Source: Pardosa pseudoannulata (lineage: Eukaryota; Arthropoda; Arachnida; Araneae; Lycosidae). From it: a DNA stretch of 64,000 bases. The notes beneath the pieces were generated by a model that ran no database searches, had not been told where the DNA came from, and worked only from the letters and a program-made list of their open reading frames with translations. A program made the translations under genes and the position numbers. The DNA lies in NCBI GenBank assembly GCA_032207245.1, contig CM063508.1, positions 92,347,957 through 92,411,956 on the forward strand. Reading direction: 5' to 3'. Shown here piece by piece: positions 1-11,826 of this stretch; the first letter of the stretch is position 1; each line of letters begins with the position of its first letter.

Positions 1-338
1 AGAGAAAAAGCAATAGAGAGTAATTAATATGCACAATGTGAATCTGAAACAAACATGTTTTCTCTTCCTACAACTGGACAAAATTTATGTGGGTTATTGT
101 GTTATACCTTCGTATAAGTGAATGTTTGGTATAACTTGATATTGGTATACTTGGATAATTTTCTATATGAGCTTAAAGAATGCCTTAACGGGAAACGATA
201 AGTACTTCGTATAAGTAAATTTCCACCATAAGGAGAATTCCAATTTCTCTACAGTATCTGTGACATTTTAAGAAATTATACACTCTTTATACAAGTGTTT
301 TAATAATATTATGAAAAGCAAGAGCTGCTTCAAAATTG

Positions 339-496
339 TTTGGTTTGGTTTGGAGACCTAAGGACTACTATTTTTTTATGAGGGATAAAAAGACAAATAC
401 CTACTGTTTAATGCCGATTCCAAACAGCAATGAACATCATGCTGGCAGCGGAACACGAACCCGCATACTCAAACTCAAGACTAGCACCAACCTCTC
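339..496 (-). mobile_element. SINE1 copy (tRNA-derived), decayed
   Basis: Member of the commonest repeat family here, called SINE1. In its sense direction SINE1 has a tRNA-like head with A box TGGCCGAATGG and B box GGTTCGAATCC, a body of about 100 bp, and a 3' tail of CCAAA repeats; full length is about 170 bp. This copy lies on the minus strand, so the tail (TTTGGTTTGG) comes first and the decayed head last. It is diverged and I see no convincing target duplication. Confidence 0.8.
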
Positions 497-1239
497 AAAT
501 ATTTTTCTCAGATTCTTTTGAAATAATAAAGTGGAGCATGCTTAACCATATTACTCAAAATCTATCCAACCAATCCAATCTTCAGTTAATGTTTCAGCCA
601 CCGAAAGATTAACCATATTATTTAATATTTAATTTTATAATGTTGCCATACATTTTTAAATATAATATAACGAATAGTGATTTTTATAGGTTAATATCTT
701 GAGGAATTTTTGACGTGATAGAAATATTACTCTTTTGTTTTATATGCACATGAACTTATAAGAAGAAGTTACACATCTTATATTCTTGAGAATTATCTGC
801 AGTATTACAGTAACGACATTTGAAAAAATAATTATTTCTATGTTTTCTAACTGTTCAATATTCTAGTGATAGCATACACTGTCTTTACTGAAAAGGAGTT
901 TAAATGAATTTTCATAAATAAATTACGATTTATATCGCAATATTCGGGGTATTGTATACAAGCAAAATGTTTTTATAATTTATTATGTTGAGGAAATTTA
1001 TGTGTAAAACAAACAATTACTGTGATGTTTGATATGCGTATGAACTTAATATTAATATTAGACCAATATACATATCTACCCTAATTGACAATTATCTTCC
1101 TTTTTACGGACTTTAAGCATTTAACGTGAATAATTAAAGAAAAAAGAGATAAATGGTTTAAAAATTTTAGATATTATAATCATCACATTATTTATCTATA
1201 AATATTGCAAATTCATTTTAAAACATTGTTCTTAAAATA

Positions 1240-1412
1240 TTGTGCCTAGTGAGTAAGGCACTGTTTTTAGGTGATAAAATTCGTGGACACAAATTCTACT
1301 GAGATTTAGATATTCGTAGCCATTCGAAATCAGATTTAAGCAGTAGGTCCCGATCTTATTAAACCTAGTGTAGCAGAAAATAAACCGTTGCGCTCAAGGC
1401 AAATCCAATCAG
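1240..1412 (+). mobile_element. SINE1 copy, head decayed
   Basis: The body from about 1305 onward matches SINE1 (TTCGTAGCCATTCG, then AAGCAGTAGGTCCCG, then the poor CCAA tail). The tRNA-like head upstream is almost unreadable. A second, better SINE1 copy follows in the same orientation within 50 bp. Confidence 0.7.
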
Positions 1413-1448
1413 ACCAATCTTTAAATATTTTTCTGCCACATAAGACGA

Positions 1449-1618
1449 ACTATACCCGAGTGGTTAGGGCAATGATTTTCGGTTCCGGAGTTGGTGGGTT
1501 CGAATCCCACTGTGCCATAAATGTTCGTAACAGTTCGGAATCAACTTTAGGCAGTAGGCCCCAGTCTCATTATCCCTCGTTTAGCAAAAAGTAGAATGCA
1601 GTCCTCCAAACTAAACTA
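1449..1618 (+). mobile_element. SINE1 copy with recognisable tRNA-like head
   Basis: Plus-strand SINE1. The head reads ACCCGAGTGGTTAGGG (A-box region) and GGGTTCGAATCCCAC (perfect B box), followed by the SINE1 body with GCAGTAGGCCCCAGTC and a tail of CCAAACTAAACTAA. The initial G/C-rich block typical of intact copies is replaced by AT-rich sequence, so it is probably slightly 5' truncated. It is a SINE and not a tRNA gene, because the 3' half lacks an acceptor-stem partner. Confidence 0.85.
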
Positions 1619-2524
1619 ATGAAAAATAAACTGTAATATTTAATACTCCATATTATAATACTCATGTCATTTTAAAAATAATATGATTATGATTAATTAC
1701 AGCAACAAAATATTTAAGTGTCTTCAATTAAATTTGTCTGGATTTACCTGTATTATACTAATAACACACAATTTCATTTAAAATGAGTTCAAATCACTTT
1801 TTATAAATGTTATCCGTTTTATTTTGCAATATTCAGTGTACTGTCTATAAATAATATATGTTTTTATACCTTAATATTTTGAAGATATTTGTGAGTAAAA
1901 CAAATTATTGCTTTTTTGGATATGCATATGAACTTAATATTACAACAAGATACAAACCTAACTTTCTTGAAAATTATCTTCAGTTTTTCAGAATTTAATC
2001 ATAATAACGTGAACAACTGGAGAAAGAGAAAATATATATATATATATTTTAAATCTAGAAATTTTACCTTGAGGTAATTTATTATCCCAGAAAAGTTGAA
2101 ACGTGCTTACTTTCTTCCCTTAAACTTTTTCTTTTGGAAACATATGAACTTTTTATCAATTTAATATTTCATGGCGGAAAGCTTAGCATTGATTTTGGAA
2201 TCTCATAATGAAACTTTATTTGATTAAAGGGAAAAACTTTTATAATCTTATTAGCAGAAAAATGTATAAACATCATATTCTGGTTTTCTTGCAGTTTGAA
2301 TTTGTTATGATGTTCCCGATGGAATTTATTTTCTCTTTTGCTGTAAATGATTTTACGAGAGTGTTTTAGATGTGTTTATATATGTATTAGCTAAAATAGT
2401 TTAGTAAAGTAAAAGACGAAATTACTCATAATGTTCTGTTAGTTACGTTTATATATTTCTAAAATGTTGTTTTAAAATATTTTAAACATTGTGTGTAATT
2501 CATATGATTTTTCAGATTCTTACA

Positions 2525-2842
2525 TCCTTGTCCGTCACTATATGTTAGACTAGCATATAGGCCGTCGGCATATGCTAGCGTATGACGGGATCAGTAAAAC
2601 TTTTAATTTTCCAGAATTGTAAAGTACCCTATGAGGCAAGTAAAAAAAAATTGTTTGTTTTTTGGTTGATAATTTTCTGTTACAAGCTCAATAATTAATT
2701 TATCTTCATATTCTTCTAAAGTTTTTCGATACTGTGACTGCAGTTTAGAATAACGTTGAATTAATTTAGAAAGATAATTCCTTATTGGAAAGACCGTACG
2801 GATAATAATTTCCCTTTTTAAATTTAATAAATGTTGTTCCAA
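2525..2842 (-). pseudogene. BEL/Pao retrotransposon reverse-transcriptase fragment
   Basis: Minus-strand relic of the start of the BEL/Pao reverse-transcriptase region. Reading downward in coordinates, the 79-codon frame 2842-2603 carries SKLQSQYRKTLEEYEDK followed by IIELVTE, the pattern seen at the N-terminal edge of BEL/Pao RT. In another frame, after a shift, come FYLPHRVLY and GKLKVLL, which correspond to the family's LPHH and KLRVVFDAS motifs. Another frame upstream gives KGNYYPYGLSNKE. At least two frameshifts break it. The same segment occurs on the plus strand at 49.4-49.7 kb. The upstream edge runs without a break into the first unit of the neighbouring satellite. Family assignment rests on motif order recalled from knowledge, not on a search. 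Confidence 0.7.
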
Positions 2843-5800
2843 TTTACAATTATGTTAACTCAAAATTATTCGATTTAAACTTTTCTTGTTGTGAATTTTG
2901 CTAACACTTACACATCAAAAATTTAATATGGACGCCTCTATCCATTCCAGGTCCAACTGCTTTAATAAATATTTACCTTTCCTATTAATAAAGCTAAATA
3001 TTTTTTTTATATTTTAAACTAAGTTTTTTTATGGTTATAATATTTTTCTGATTTTTCTTATAGTATTCTCTGTTTTTTAACATTTGTTGGATTTTATAAG
3101 ATCAATCAAAAATGTCTCTTATTGAAAAGACCGTATGGGGAAGCATTTCCCATTTTATATTTAATAATTTTTGTTCCATTTTACAATTGTGCTAACTCAA
3201 AATTATTCGTTTTAAACTTTTCTTGTTTTGAATTTTGCTAATCCTAACACATCAAAATTCAATATGGATGCCTCTATCCATTCCAGGTCCAACTGCTTTA
3301 ATAAGTATTTACCTTTCCTATTAATAAAGTTAAATATTTTTTTTATATTTTAAATTAAGTTTTTTTATGGTTATAATATTTTTCTGATTTTTTTTATAGT
3401 ATTCTGTGTTTTTTGACATGTGTTGGATTTTATAAGCTTAATCAAAAATCTTTCTTATTGATAAGACCGTATGGAGAACAATTTCCCATTTTATATTTAA
3501 TAAATATTGTTCCATTTTACAATTGTGCTAACTCAAAATTATTCGTTTTAAACTTTTCTTGTTTTGAATTTTGCTAACCCTAACACATCAAAAATTCAAT
3601 ATGGATGCCTCTATCTGCTCCAGGTCTAACCGCTTTAATAAGTACTTATCTTTCTTATTAATAAAGATAAATATTATTTTGTATTTTAAATTAAGTTTTT
3701 TTATGGTTATAATATTTTGTCTGATTTTTCTTATAGTATACTGTGTTTTTTAACATTTGTTGGATTTTATAAGATTAAACAAAAATCTTTCTTATTGAAA
3801 AGACCGTATGGGGAACCATTTCCCCTTTTATATTTAATAAATGTTGTTCCATTATAAAATTATGCTAACTCAAAATTATTCTTTTTAAACTTTTCTTGCT
3901 TTGAATTTTGCTAATCCTAACACATCAAGAATCCAATATGGATACCTCTTCTGTTCCAGGTTCAACCGCTTTAATAAGTATTTATCTTTCCTATTAATAA
4001 AGGTAAATATTTTTACGTATTTTAAATTAAGTTTTTTTATGGTTATAATATTTTTTCTTATTTTTCTTATAGTTTACTGTATTTTTTAACATTTCTTGGA
4101 TTTTATAAGATTAATCAAAAATCTTTCTTATTGAAAAGACCGTATGGGGAACCATTTCCCCTTTTATATTTAATAAATGTTGTTCCATTATAAAATTATG
4201 CTAACTCAAAATTATTCTTTTTAAACTTTTCTTGCTTTGAATTTTGCTAATCCTAATACATCAAGAATCCAATATGGATGCCTCTATCCTTTCCGGGTCC
4301 GACCGCTTTAATAAGAATTTATCTTTCCTATTAATAAAGCTAAATATTTTTACGTATTTTAAATTAAGTTTTTTATGGTTATAATATTTTTCTGATTTTT
4401 CTTATAGTTTACTGCTTTTTTTAACATTTCTTGGATTTTAAAAGATTTATCAAAAATCTTTCTTATTGAAAAGACCGTATGGAGAACAATTTCTCATTTT
4501 ATATTTAATAAATATTGTTCCATTATAAAATTATGCTAACTCAAAATTATTCTTTTTAAACTTTTCTTGCTTTGAATTTTGCTAATCCTAACACATCAAG
4601 AATCCAATATGGATACCTCTTCTGTTCCAGGTTCAACCGCTTTAATAAGTATTTATCTTTCCTATTAATAAAGGTAAATATTTTTACGTATTTTAAATTA
4701 AGTTTTTTTATGGTTATAATATTTTCCTGATTTTTCTTATAGTTTACTGCATTTTTTAACATTTCTTGGATTTTATAAGATTAATCAAAAATCTTTCTTA
4801 TTGAAAAGTCCGTATGGAGAACAATTTATCATTTTATATTTAATAAATATTGTTCCATTATAAAATTATGCTAACTCAAAATTATTCTTTTTAAACTTTT
4901 CTTGCTTTGAATTTTGATAATCCTAACACATCAAGAATCCAATATGGATGCCTCTATCCATTCCAGGTCCAACTGCTTTAATAAGTATTTACCTTTCCTA
5001 TTAATAAAGTTAAATATTTTTTTTATATTTTAAATTAAGTTTTTTTATGGTTATAATATTTTGTCTGATTTTTCTTATAGTATACTGTGTATTTTGACGG
5101 TAGTTTGATTTTATAAGATCAATCAAAAATGTCTCTTATTGAAAAGACCGTATGGGGAAGCATTTCCCATTTTATATTTAATAATTTTTGTTCCATTTTA
5201 CAATTATGCTGACTAAAAGTTATTCGTTTTTAACTTTTCTCGTTTCGAATTTTGTTAACCCTAATACATCAAGAATCCAATATGGATGCCTCTATCCTTT
5301 CCGGGTCCGACCGCTTTAATAAGAATTTATCTTTCCTATTAATAAAGCTAAATATTTTTACGTATTTTAAATTAAGTTTTTTATGGTTATAATATTTTTT
5401 TGATTTTTCTTATAGTATTCTCTGTTTTTTAACATTTGTTGGATTTTATAAGATCAATCAAAAATGTCTCTTATTGAAAAGACCGTATGGGGAAGCATTT
5501 CCCATTTTATATTTAATAATTTTTGTTCCATTTTACAATTATGCTGACTAAAAGTTATTCGTTTTTAACTTTTCTCGTTTCGAATTTTGTTAACCCTAAT
5601 ACATCAAGAATCCAATATGGATGCCTCTATCCTTTCCGGGTCCGACCGCTTTAATAAGAATTTATCTTTCCTATTAATAAAGCTAAATATTTTTACGTAT
5701 TTTAAATTAAGTTTTTTATGGTTATAATATTTTTTCTTATAATATACTGTGTTTTTTAACATTTCTTGGATTTTATAAGATCAATCAAAAATCTTTCCTA

Positions 5801-6445
5801 TTGAAAAGACCGTATGGGGGAGCATTTCCCATTTTATATTTAAGAATTTTTGTTCCATTTTACAATTATGCTGACTAAAAATTCGTTTAAACTTTTCTTG
5901 CTTTGAATTTTGATAATCCTAACACATGAAGTATCCAATATGGATGCCTCTTCTGTTCCAGGTCCAACCGCTTCAATAAGTATTTATCTTTTATATTAAT
6001 AAAGCTAAATAATTTTATGTATTTTAAATTAAGTTTTTTATGGTTATAATATTTTTCTGATTTTTCTTATAGTTTACTGCTTTTTTTAACATTTCTTGGA
6101 TTTTATAAGATTAATCAAAAATCTTTCTTATTGAAAAGTCCGTATGGAGAACAATTTATCATTTTATATTTAATAAATATTGTTCCATTATAAAATTATG
6201 CTAACTCAAAATTATTCTTTTTAAACTTTTCTTGCTTTGAATTTTGATAATCCTAACACATCAAGAATCCAATATTGATACCTCTTCTGTTCCAGTTTCA
6301 ACCGCTTCAATAAGTATTTATCTTTTATATTAATAAAGCTAAATAACTTTTTGTACTTTAAGATTTTTTATTGTTATAATATTTTTTTTAATTTTTCTTA
6401 AAGTATACTGTTTTTTGACATTAGTTGGATTTTATAAGATTAATG
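2783..6445. repeat. 336-bp satellite array, about 11 units
   Basis: Direct tandem repeats marked by the anchor AGACCGTAYGG at 2791, 3128, 3464, 3801, 4137, 4472, 4807, 5145, 5480, 5807 and 6137; spacing is 335-338 bp, with two shorter units of 327 and 330 near the end. Units fall into a few sequence types, for example CCTCTATCCATTCCAGG, CCTCTATCCTTTCCGGG and CCTCTTCTGTTCCAGG. Type order is irregular apart from two adjacent units of one type near 5.28 and 5.62 kb. The short ORFs of about 60 codons here recur once per unit and are not genes. Part of the monomer resembles the BEL/Pao fragment at its left edge. Confidence 0.95.
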
Positions 6446-6675
6446 AAAAATCTTTTTTTTTTTTACGGTTAAGCACTATTAATGATACACTTAAAAATGT
6501 GCGGGTAAAGTTATTAAAAAGTTGCACAAAAAATTCTTTACTTTTAAAAATGAGCTTGTTGAATGTCACACAAAATACTTCGGTTGATAAACATTAGTTT
6601 ATTTTAATGCACATTTATAATTATTTTTTACTATTACAGTTTAGGACACCATCTCACACGGATGCCAATTCTCAC

Positions 6676-6687
6676 ACACACACACAC
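6676..6687. repeat. Short CA microsatellite
   Basis: A run of CA dinucleotides lies just downstream of the satellite. The sequence around it from 6446 to 6975 is AT-rich and holds no gene that I can see. Confidence 0.8.
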
Positions 6688-6979
6688 CGAGAATACTTTT
6701 TCGTGGAACATGACAAAAACGCCAGCTAACGGCGTGAACCTCAACAGAGCTACTTTCGATAAACTTGAATGAGAATGACAGTATTTCAAAATTAAAATAC
6801 ATACCAAATATGTTTAAAAAAACTTCATGTTAAGTAAAAAATATTCCTATATTAAAAACATTAGATTACCATGATTTAAAAATATTACTTGGTTACAATT
6901 ATACGTTTATTTAAGGATACAAACGATTAAGGTTTTGAACGCAAGAACTGTGGATATATAACGTTTATAATATCTCTGC

Positions 6980-7325
6980 AAAATGAGCCGCTGTACCTCA
7001 GTCGGCAAAGACAACGTTCTCGAACTGGAGGTTTGCGAGTTCGAACTCCGAGCCGGACTAATATCTGCCGAGTTCGTTAAAGGTGAGTGGGGCACGTGAA
7101 ATATATTCGTGGTCACAATGTCCTCTATGTTCTCAATCAATACCTCTGGAGGTGAAAGGCCAAGAGTATAGGTCTTCTGATTTCTCCCTGTTTCAAAACT
7201 ACGAGGATCCACTTGAGCAGGTAATCGCACATTCACCTTTGATATCGTTAAAGCGAAAGGCACACCCCTTTGCTTTAATACAAGAATCGTGCTAAGTTTG
7301 ACCAAATGGCACAAGGCAATATCAT
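6980..7325 (+). mobile_element. SINE2 copy, second tRNA-derived family
   Basis: A different SINE family, called SINE2. It begins with a tRNA-like head (GAGCCGCTGTACCTCAGTCG, then GAGTTCGAACTCC as B box) and continues into a body containing CGTTAAAGG, GTGGTCACAATGTCC, and AATACCTCTGG. The same body is present at 35.0-35.3 kb (minus) and 39.6-40.1 kb (plus). The body happens to be open on the minus strand, where two copies share the peptide DIVTTNIF. That is a property of the repeat consensus and I do not call a gene. Confidence 0.8.
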
Positions 7326-7479
7326 CCATACAAAATATAATCTACTATTAAGAGTTAATAAAATTTCAATATCTGACAGTCAATTTTTATGCTTTTTTTG
7401 AAATGCTGGTTTAATTATTCCCTGTTCAATGCAATCTAGCATCTACCAAATGAAATAGTCTTATTAATAATAATGGTTG

Positions 7480-7516
7480 GTATGTCACCTGGCGTAAAAT
7501 CCAGGTGAGGACATAC
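7480..7516. repeat. Imperfect hairpin
   Basis: GTATGTCACCTGG pairs with CCAGGTGAGGACATAC across a 9-nt loop, with a 3-nt bulge. It lies in a gene-free stretch and could be a transposon terminus or a chance palindrome. Confidence 0.5.
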
Positions 7517-7740
7517 TGTGCCAAACAAAGTATCACATAAAATAAAGTAATACAATTTAAAAATAAAAGAAATTACTAGTCAAAATTTTAGAAAAATAAT
7601 ACAAGCGAAACCGATGTAGACAAAGATTCACATTAAATCATTTAAAAAACATTAAATGAGGTTTAAAACATTGATATGGATGAGAAAATTGAAGAGTTTG
7701 GGGTAAGGAGTTTTGCCTAAAAGTTCATTCAAACAAATAG

Positions 7741-7798
7741 TCATATCTATATCAATAAATCTCTTATTAATAATAAGAGATTATTTATATAGATATGG
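7741..7798. repeat. Long AT-rich hairpin, arms about 27 nt
   Basis: CATATCTATATCAATAAATC and its near-perfect reverse complement (GATTATTTATATAGATATG, one base shorter) flank a TTATTAATAATAA centre. The paired length is about 27 nt. No element boundary or gene is visible next to it. Confidence 0.65.
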
Positions 7799-8049
7799 CT
7801 CTTTTTAAAGCAATAATTTTTAAGAATTATACATTGCTTCCCGGCTCTACCAATAAAATTTCATCATGCATATCTTAGTATCTGTCCTCTGATGCCTGAA
7901 AAAACAAATGGCATGAAGCTTTTTCGCAGTAGGATTGAATTTCTTTTTATAATGTTAAATGCAGCATGAATATAGTAAAGCGAATATTTGAGAATTTCAA
8001 AGCATATAAAATCACGATAAAAGAGATTGTGTATAAATAATGTTAGCAA

Positions 8050-11000
8050 TGTGTTTAAAATATCCTTAGAACATGTGAAGTTAAGTATAATTAAACTTAA
8101 AAGTTCATAACTCTTATAATTTAATTGATATAGTCATTTTTGTATTAAAATGTTTTGATTAAATCAAGCACAATATTTTATTAGGTGGATAACCTTGCAT
8201 GTTATAAAAAACTACGTTAAAAATTGTATTTCTTTTAAAAGAAACCGTTATACTTCAATGAATACTGACATATATGTGATTTTCACAGCTATTAGGGTGG
8301 AGTGATTCAATCCCACAAATTCTAATTTAAATATTGTATGCTAATTTTTATTTTTGTTCAGAAATTTTTTTTTTTATAAATTTGCATAAACCAACTTCAC
8401 GGTTAACATTCACCCTTTTACGATAACTTAAAAATTAAGACAGAAGAAAAACAGCACTCTCGTCCTTATATGCTCTATTCTACCAGTCTACTGTTCCCGT
8501 TTTTTTCTCTTCTACCTAGTCGAGAGATGAAGGGTCAATGATATCGGCAGCTGACCATTAATGGTACAGCATTTATTTCCTTGCCGAGGAGGAGCCGAGG
8601 TGGATAACCTGACATTTTCAGCTTTCATCAAGTTCATCATGGAATGCCTAATGTGATGCAACAAGAACTGATACAGTATGCCGCAATACATAAAGCACCA
8701 ATTGTGTTTTATAGTAAGTTTCAATTTGAAGTTTGTTAAAATCTGGAATAAATATATAAGTTCAAGTTTAGTTGGTCTAGTTCAAGTTGAACTTATTTTT
8801 TTATGTTTATATGATTCATATAATTTCTTTAGTAGTAGCAATAAACTTTATTATTATTACCTTCTGTTGTCATGTTGTAGAAGCAAATTAGTGGTAGTTT
8901 AACAAGCAGTAAAGACAGGCAGGTACAATTCAATTACTGTTTAATGATACCACTCTAGGGTGTTATGTAACCATCTATTTAATCTTTCAAGCCAACTTAG
9001 AGTGCTTGCTACAGAGGAATACAACTAAACTAGAATCGTAATCATGGGCATTTTAAGTTTTTTTATTAAGTGTGTCTTCGCTGAATTAATCTTTGCTGGA
9101 ATAATATAGCACATTCTATACAACTCTGGAGTTTAAGCATTATCCTTTAATTATTATTTTAAGTTTCCCTAAAACGTGAAAAATCAAAAGTGTTCCAAGA
9201 AAAAGATTGCCTTTAAACATCATACGAAAAGGGGCAAAATTTGTGTCTTAACTGACCAGAACACAGCTGACATATCTACATCGCGAATACGAGAAGGAGA
9301 TCAAATGATGCACTTAACCCCATAATTAAAGCAGAAACCTGCTCAAATAACGGGATACACATGAATGACATAAATATTTCTGACAAACTATACCCTTCGT
9401 TGTCGAGCAGGGAAAAATATCACTACATCTAATTCTTAGAGCCCAATACCTAATACCAAAAGTGTCCGCGATCTCGTCACAAAATGTGTTAAAAATTCGA
9501 AAGGTCTTTTGTTAATTATTTCTCAACATCCAAGCGGATTGATAAAAAAGAAAATTATACTCCCCAATGAACTTGTTTAAACTTTTTCTTGGGCTTGTTT
9601 TTTTTTATTTTAAGTGGTGAAAAGAAATTCTGGGCGGGCGAGATGAGAAAAAAATGAGAATAGGAGTAAGGTCCGTTATTCGCTCTCCCATCCTTTGCTC
9701 CTTCATCCTTCTACTTCGTGCTCTTGTTTGCAAATGAGACCATCCTACTGAATCATGCACCTAAGCTGATGTTCAAGAGACAGATGAGTTAGCTAGTTAG
9801 TTTCTCAACCTTACTGAACTATCACTGAACCGGAAATGACATTGTTTTCGAAAGCATTGTTTTCGTACCACTGTCACCTTGTAAGTAAACTGAGACTCCA
9901 ACACTAAGTTGCATAGTGAAAGGAGAACTTTCCCTCAGTTTTATGATCGTGAGAACACCAGAGAAAACGTAATGCTTCAAATGAAGTGGTTTTAGTTACA
10001 CTGCTAAGTAACCAGACAGATTTCCTAGATAATGTATCTAGAAGATGTAATAGGTACGGTGGAACTTTCATGCTCACCACGGATCTAAGAGTTGAGAGTA
10101 TATTCCAATCTCAATCAAATCTCACTGATAGAGACATTTCCTTGAAAGGGAATTAAAAGTGTTCTGATAAAGCGGACTCGACTTTTTGATTGCGAACAGA
10201 CGAACACCGACGACGTGGTCTTGCAATGTAGATGCTTCAGTGAATTGCGAAATGCATGCCTCCCGTGCTCATGAAAATTCGTTGAATTTTAATTCATTGT
10301 GTGAGTGTGCTAGTTCACAATCTGGAGAGTAACTTCTACATCATATGTTTGGTGCACGATATATATCCATAAATACAGTATGTTGTAGCATATAAGATTA
10401 GTAGAAAATCTTTCTCTCTATTATTACATCGAACAGAAACTAAACACAATTTAATAAATATTTAAAATTTAGGATATTTTTAATGCAATAGTTTTTAAAG
10501 TATTGCAAAATTTCTCTTTAGCATGTAGGTTAAAACTATATGCTACAGAGAAATTTGTATTAAATTTACATATCATCTTTTGCTGTTCTATATTTTGGAA
10601 TCCTAAAGTTTTATTAATAGGTATTTATTATTCCCTTAAAAGAAAATATAGTAAAGTAAGTTGGTTAGATTCGAATTCTAGCTGTAATAATAAGAAATAC
10701 CATTTTAAAGTTATATAAAATATTGAGACGGTTAAACTTTTAAAAGATTAATTTTATCATTACTTCAACTTTACATGCAAAACAAATTACAGATAGAGGA
10801 GTAAAATATTCCGTTGCCTTTAGAAACAAGTTTCTTCGCGATATTTTGGATATCCTTTTAAGACAACTGACATTGTTACAACGTCATAACTTTTAGAGAA
10901 AGCAGTCTTTCATTTATCTAAACTTTGTAGCATTTCTGAAATAGCTATTTTAGCATTATTCGAAATATCTACCTATACTCATTCCCAGCGGAAGGATATT

Positions 11001-11131
11001 TTATGTTTAAGTGACATGTAATGTAAATTTCATACCTATATTAATGGCAAGTAATACTTTGTCAAAGAAAGTAGTAAGTTAAACAGAATATTTTAAGGGA
11101 ATAATGATTTATATTTCATAAAGGCTTATTT

Positions 11132-11135
<4 letters not shown>
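8050..11135. other. Gene-free stretch
   Basis: No gene, transposon end or recognisable repeat could be supported. Composition rises somewhat in GC around 8.5-8.7 kb and 9.6-10.3 kb. The longest open frames there are about 70-75 codons and show no family pattern. Confidence 0.5.
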
Positions 11136-11173
<38 letters not shown>

Positions 11174-11184
11174 ATATATATATT
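11136..11184. repeat. TA microsatellite
   Basis: About 49 bp of alternating TA with one phase break. A second, uninterrupted run occurs about 600 bp downstream. Confidence 0.95.
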
Positions 11185-11496
11185 AATAACAATATTCTTT
11201 TAAGTTGATATTATTAGTAATTTTCAAATATTTAAATTACGTTACACATAAAATATAACATAAACGAATAAAATAAATTCTAAGTTACATTATTTTCACT
11301 ATCAAATTATAATAACTACAATTGTAAATTTCGCGATGTTTCATTACATTGTATTGATACTGTCATATGATTGTTCATCGAGCTAAGAACTCAGAAAACC
11401 ATTTTATAATGGCCTTCTTGAGATATAAAATGTCAAATGAAAATTTGACATTTTCTTCAAGCACAGAAAAATATTAAATGCCAAGGAAAACACATG

Positions 11497-11630
11497 TGCA
11501 GGGATGTTGCACCCCATCAAGTCTTTTGTAGCAGTTTTCGGAGCAGCTAATCTTAAAATTTGTAGCAGGATAAAACAAATATTGTAGCAGACAAAATACT
11601 AATTTGGAGCAGGATTAGTGTCTTTCTTTG
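11497..11630 (+). mobile_element. Possible hAT-like terminus with subterminal repeats
   Basis: The block opens with CAGGGATGTTGCACCCC and is followed by several spaced copies of TTGTAGCAG / GGAGCAG. This resembles the ends of the two 6-bp-TSD elements elsewhere in the window, which also start with CAG and carry a repeated short motif inside. No matching right end was found. CCCTG at 14290 has a different inner sequence and different flanks. The assignment is tentative. Confidence 0.35.
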
Positions 11631-11768
11631 AGTTAAGATAACGAATACAAAAATTGCACTTTTCGCAGAGTTCGGCTATTAATTTACATTAGTTAATAGA
11701 ATTCGTAATACCCAAATTTCCACTAATTGCTGACATAGTTTGTTGGTTTTGGATATTTATATTCAAAT

Positions 11769-11771
<3 letters not shown>

Positions 11772-11822
<51 letters not shown>
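11772..11822. repeat. TA microsatellite
   Basis: About 50 bp of uninterrupted TA dinucleotides. The sequence from 11823 to 13287 contains no gene that I can support. Confidence 0.95.

Positions 11823-11826
<4 letters not shown>

Larger units (their letters stand above)
655..2200. repeat. Old degenerate tandem repeat, about 291 bp
   Basis: Three units can be recognised by a shared core that contains TATGC, then ATGAACTTA, then GAGAATTATCT or GAAAATTATCTTC-type sequence, starting near 743, 1034 and 1923. The first two are 291 bp apart. The third is displaced by the two SINE1 insertions between them. Each unit also shares the TTATATCGCAATATTC / TTTTGCAATATTCAG segment. Divergence is high, so this is an old, no longer homogenised tandem array. 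No coding potential is seen. Confidence 0.6.

Noticed and set aside
3571..4762. ORFs of 60-68 codons in the 336-bp satellite
   Set aside because: They recur once per monomer in register with the repeat and consist of AT-rich codons. They are a property of the monomer, not genes.
6907..7329. 140-codon minus-strand ORF resembling the ORF at 39871-40104
   Set aside because: The similarity comes from both lying in SINE2 copies. The third copy at 35.1 kb has the frame broken, so it is a repeat consensus and not a protein family.
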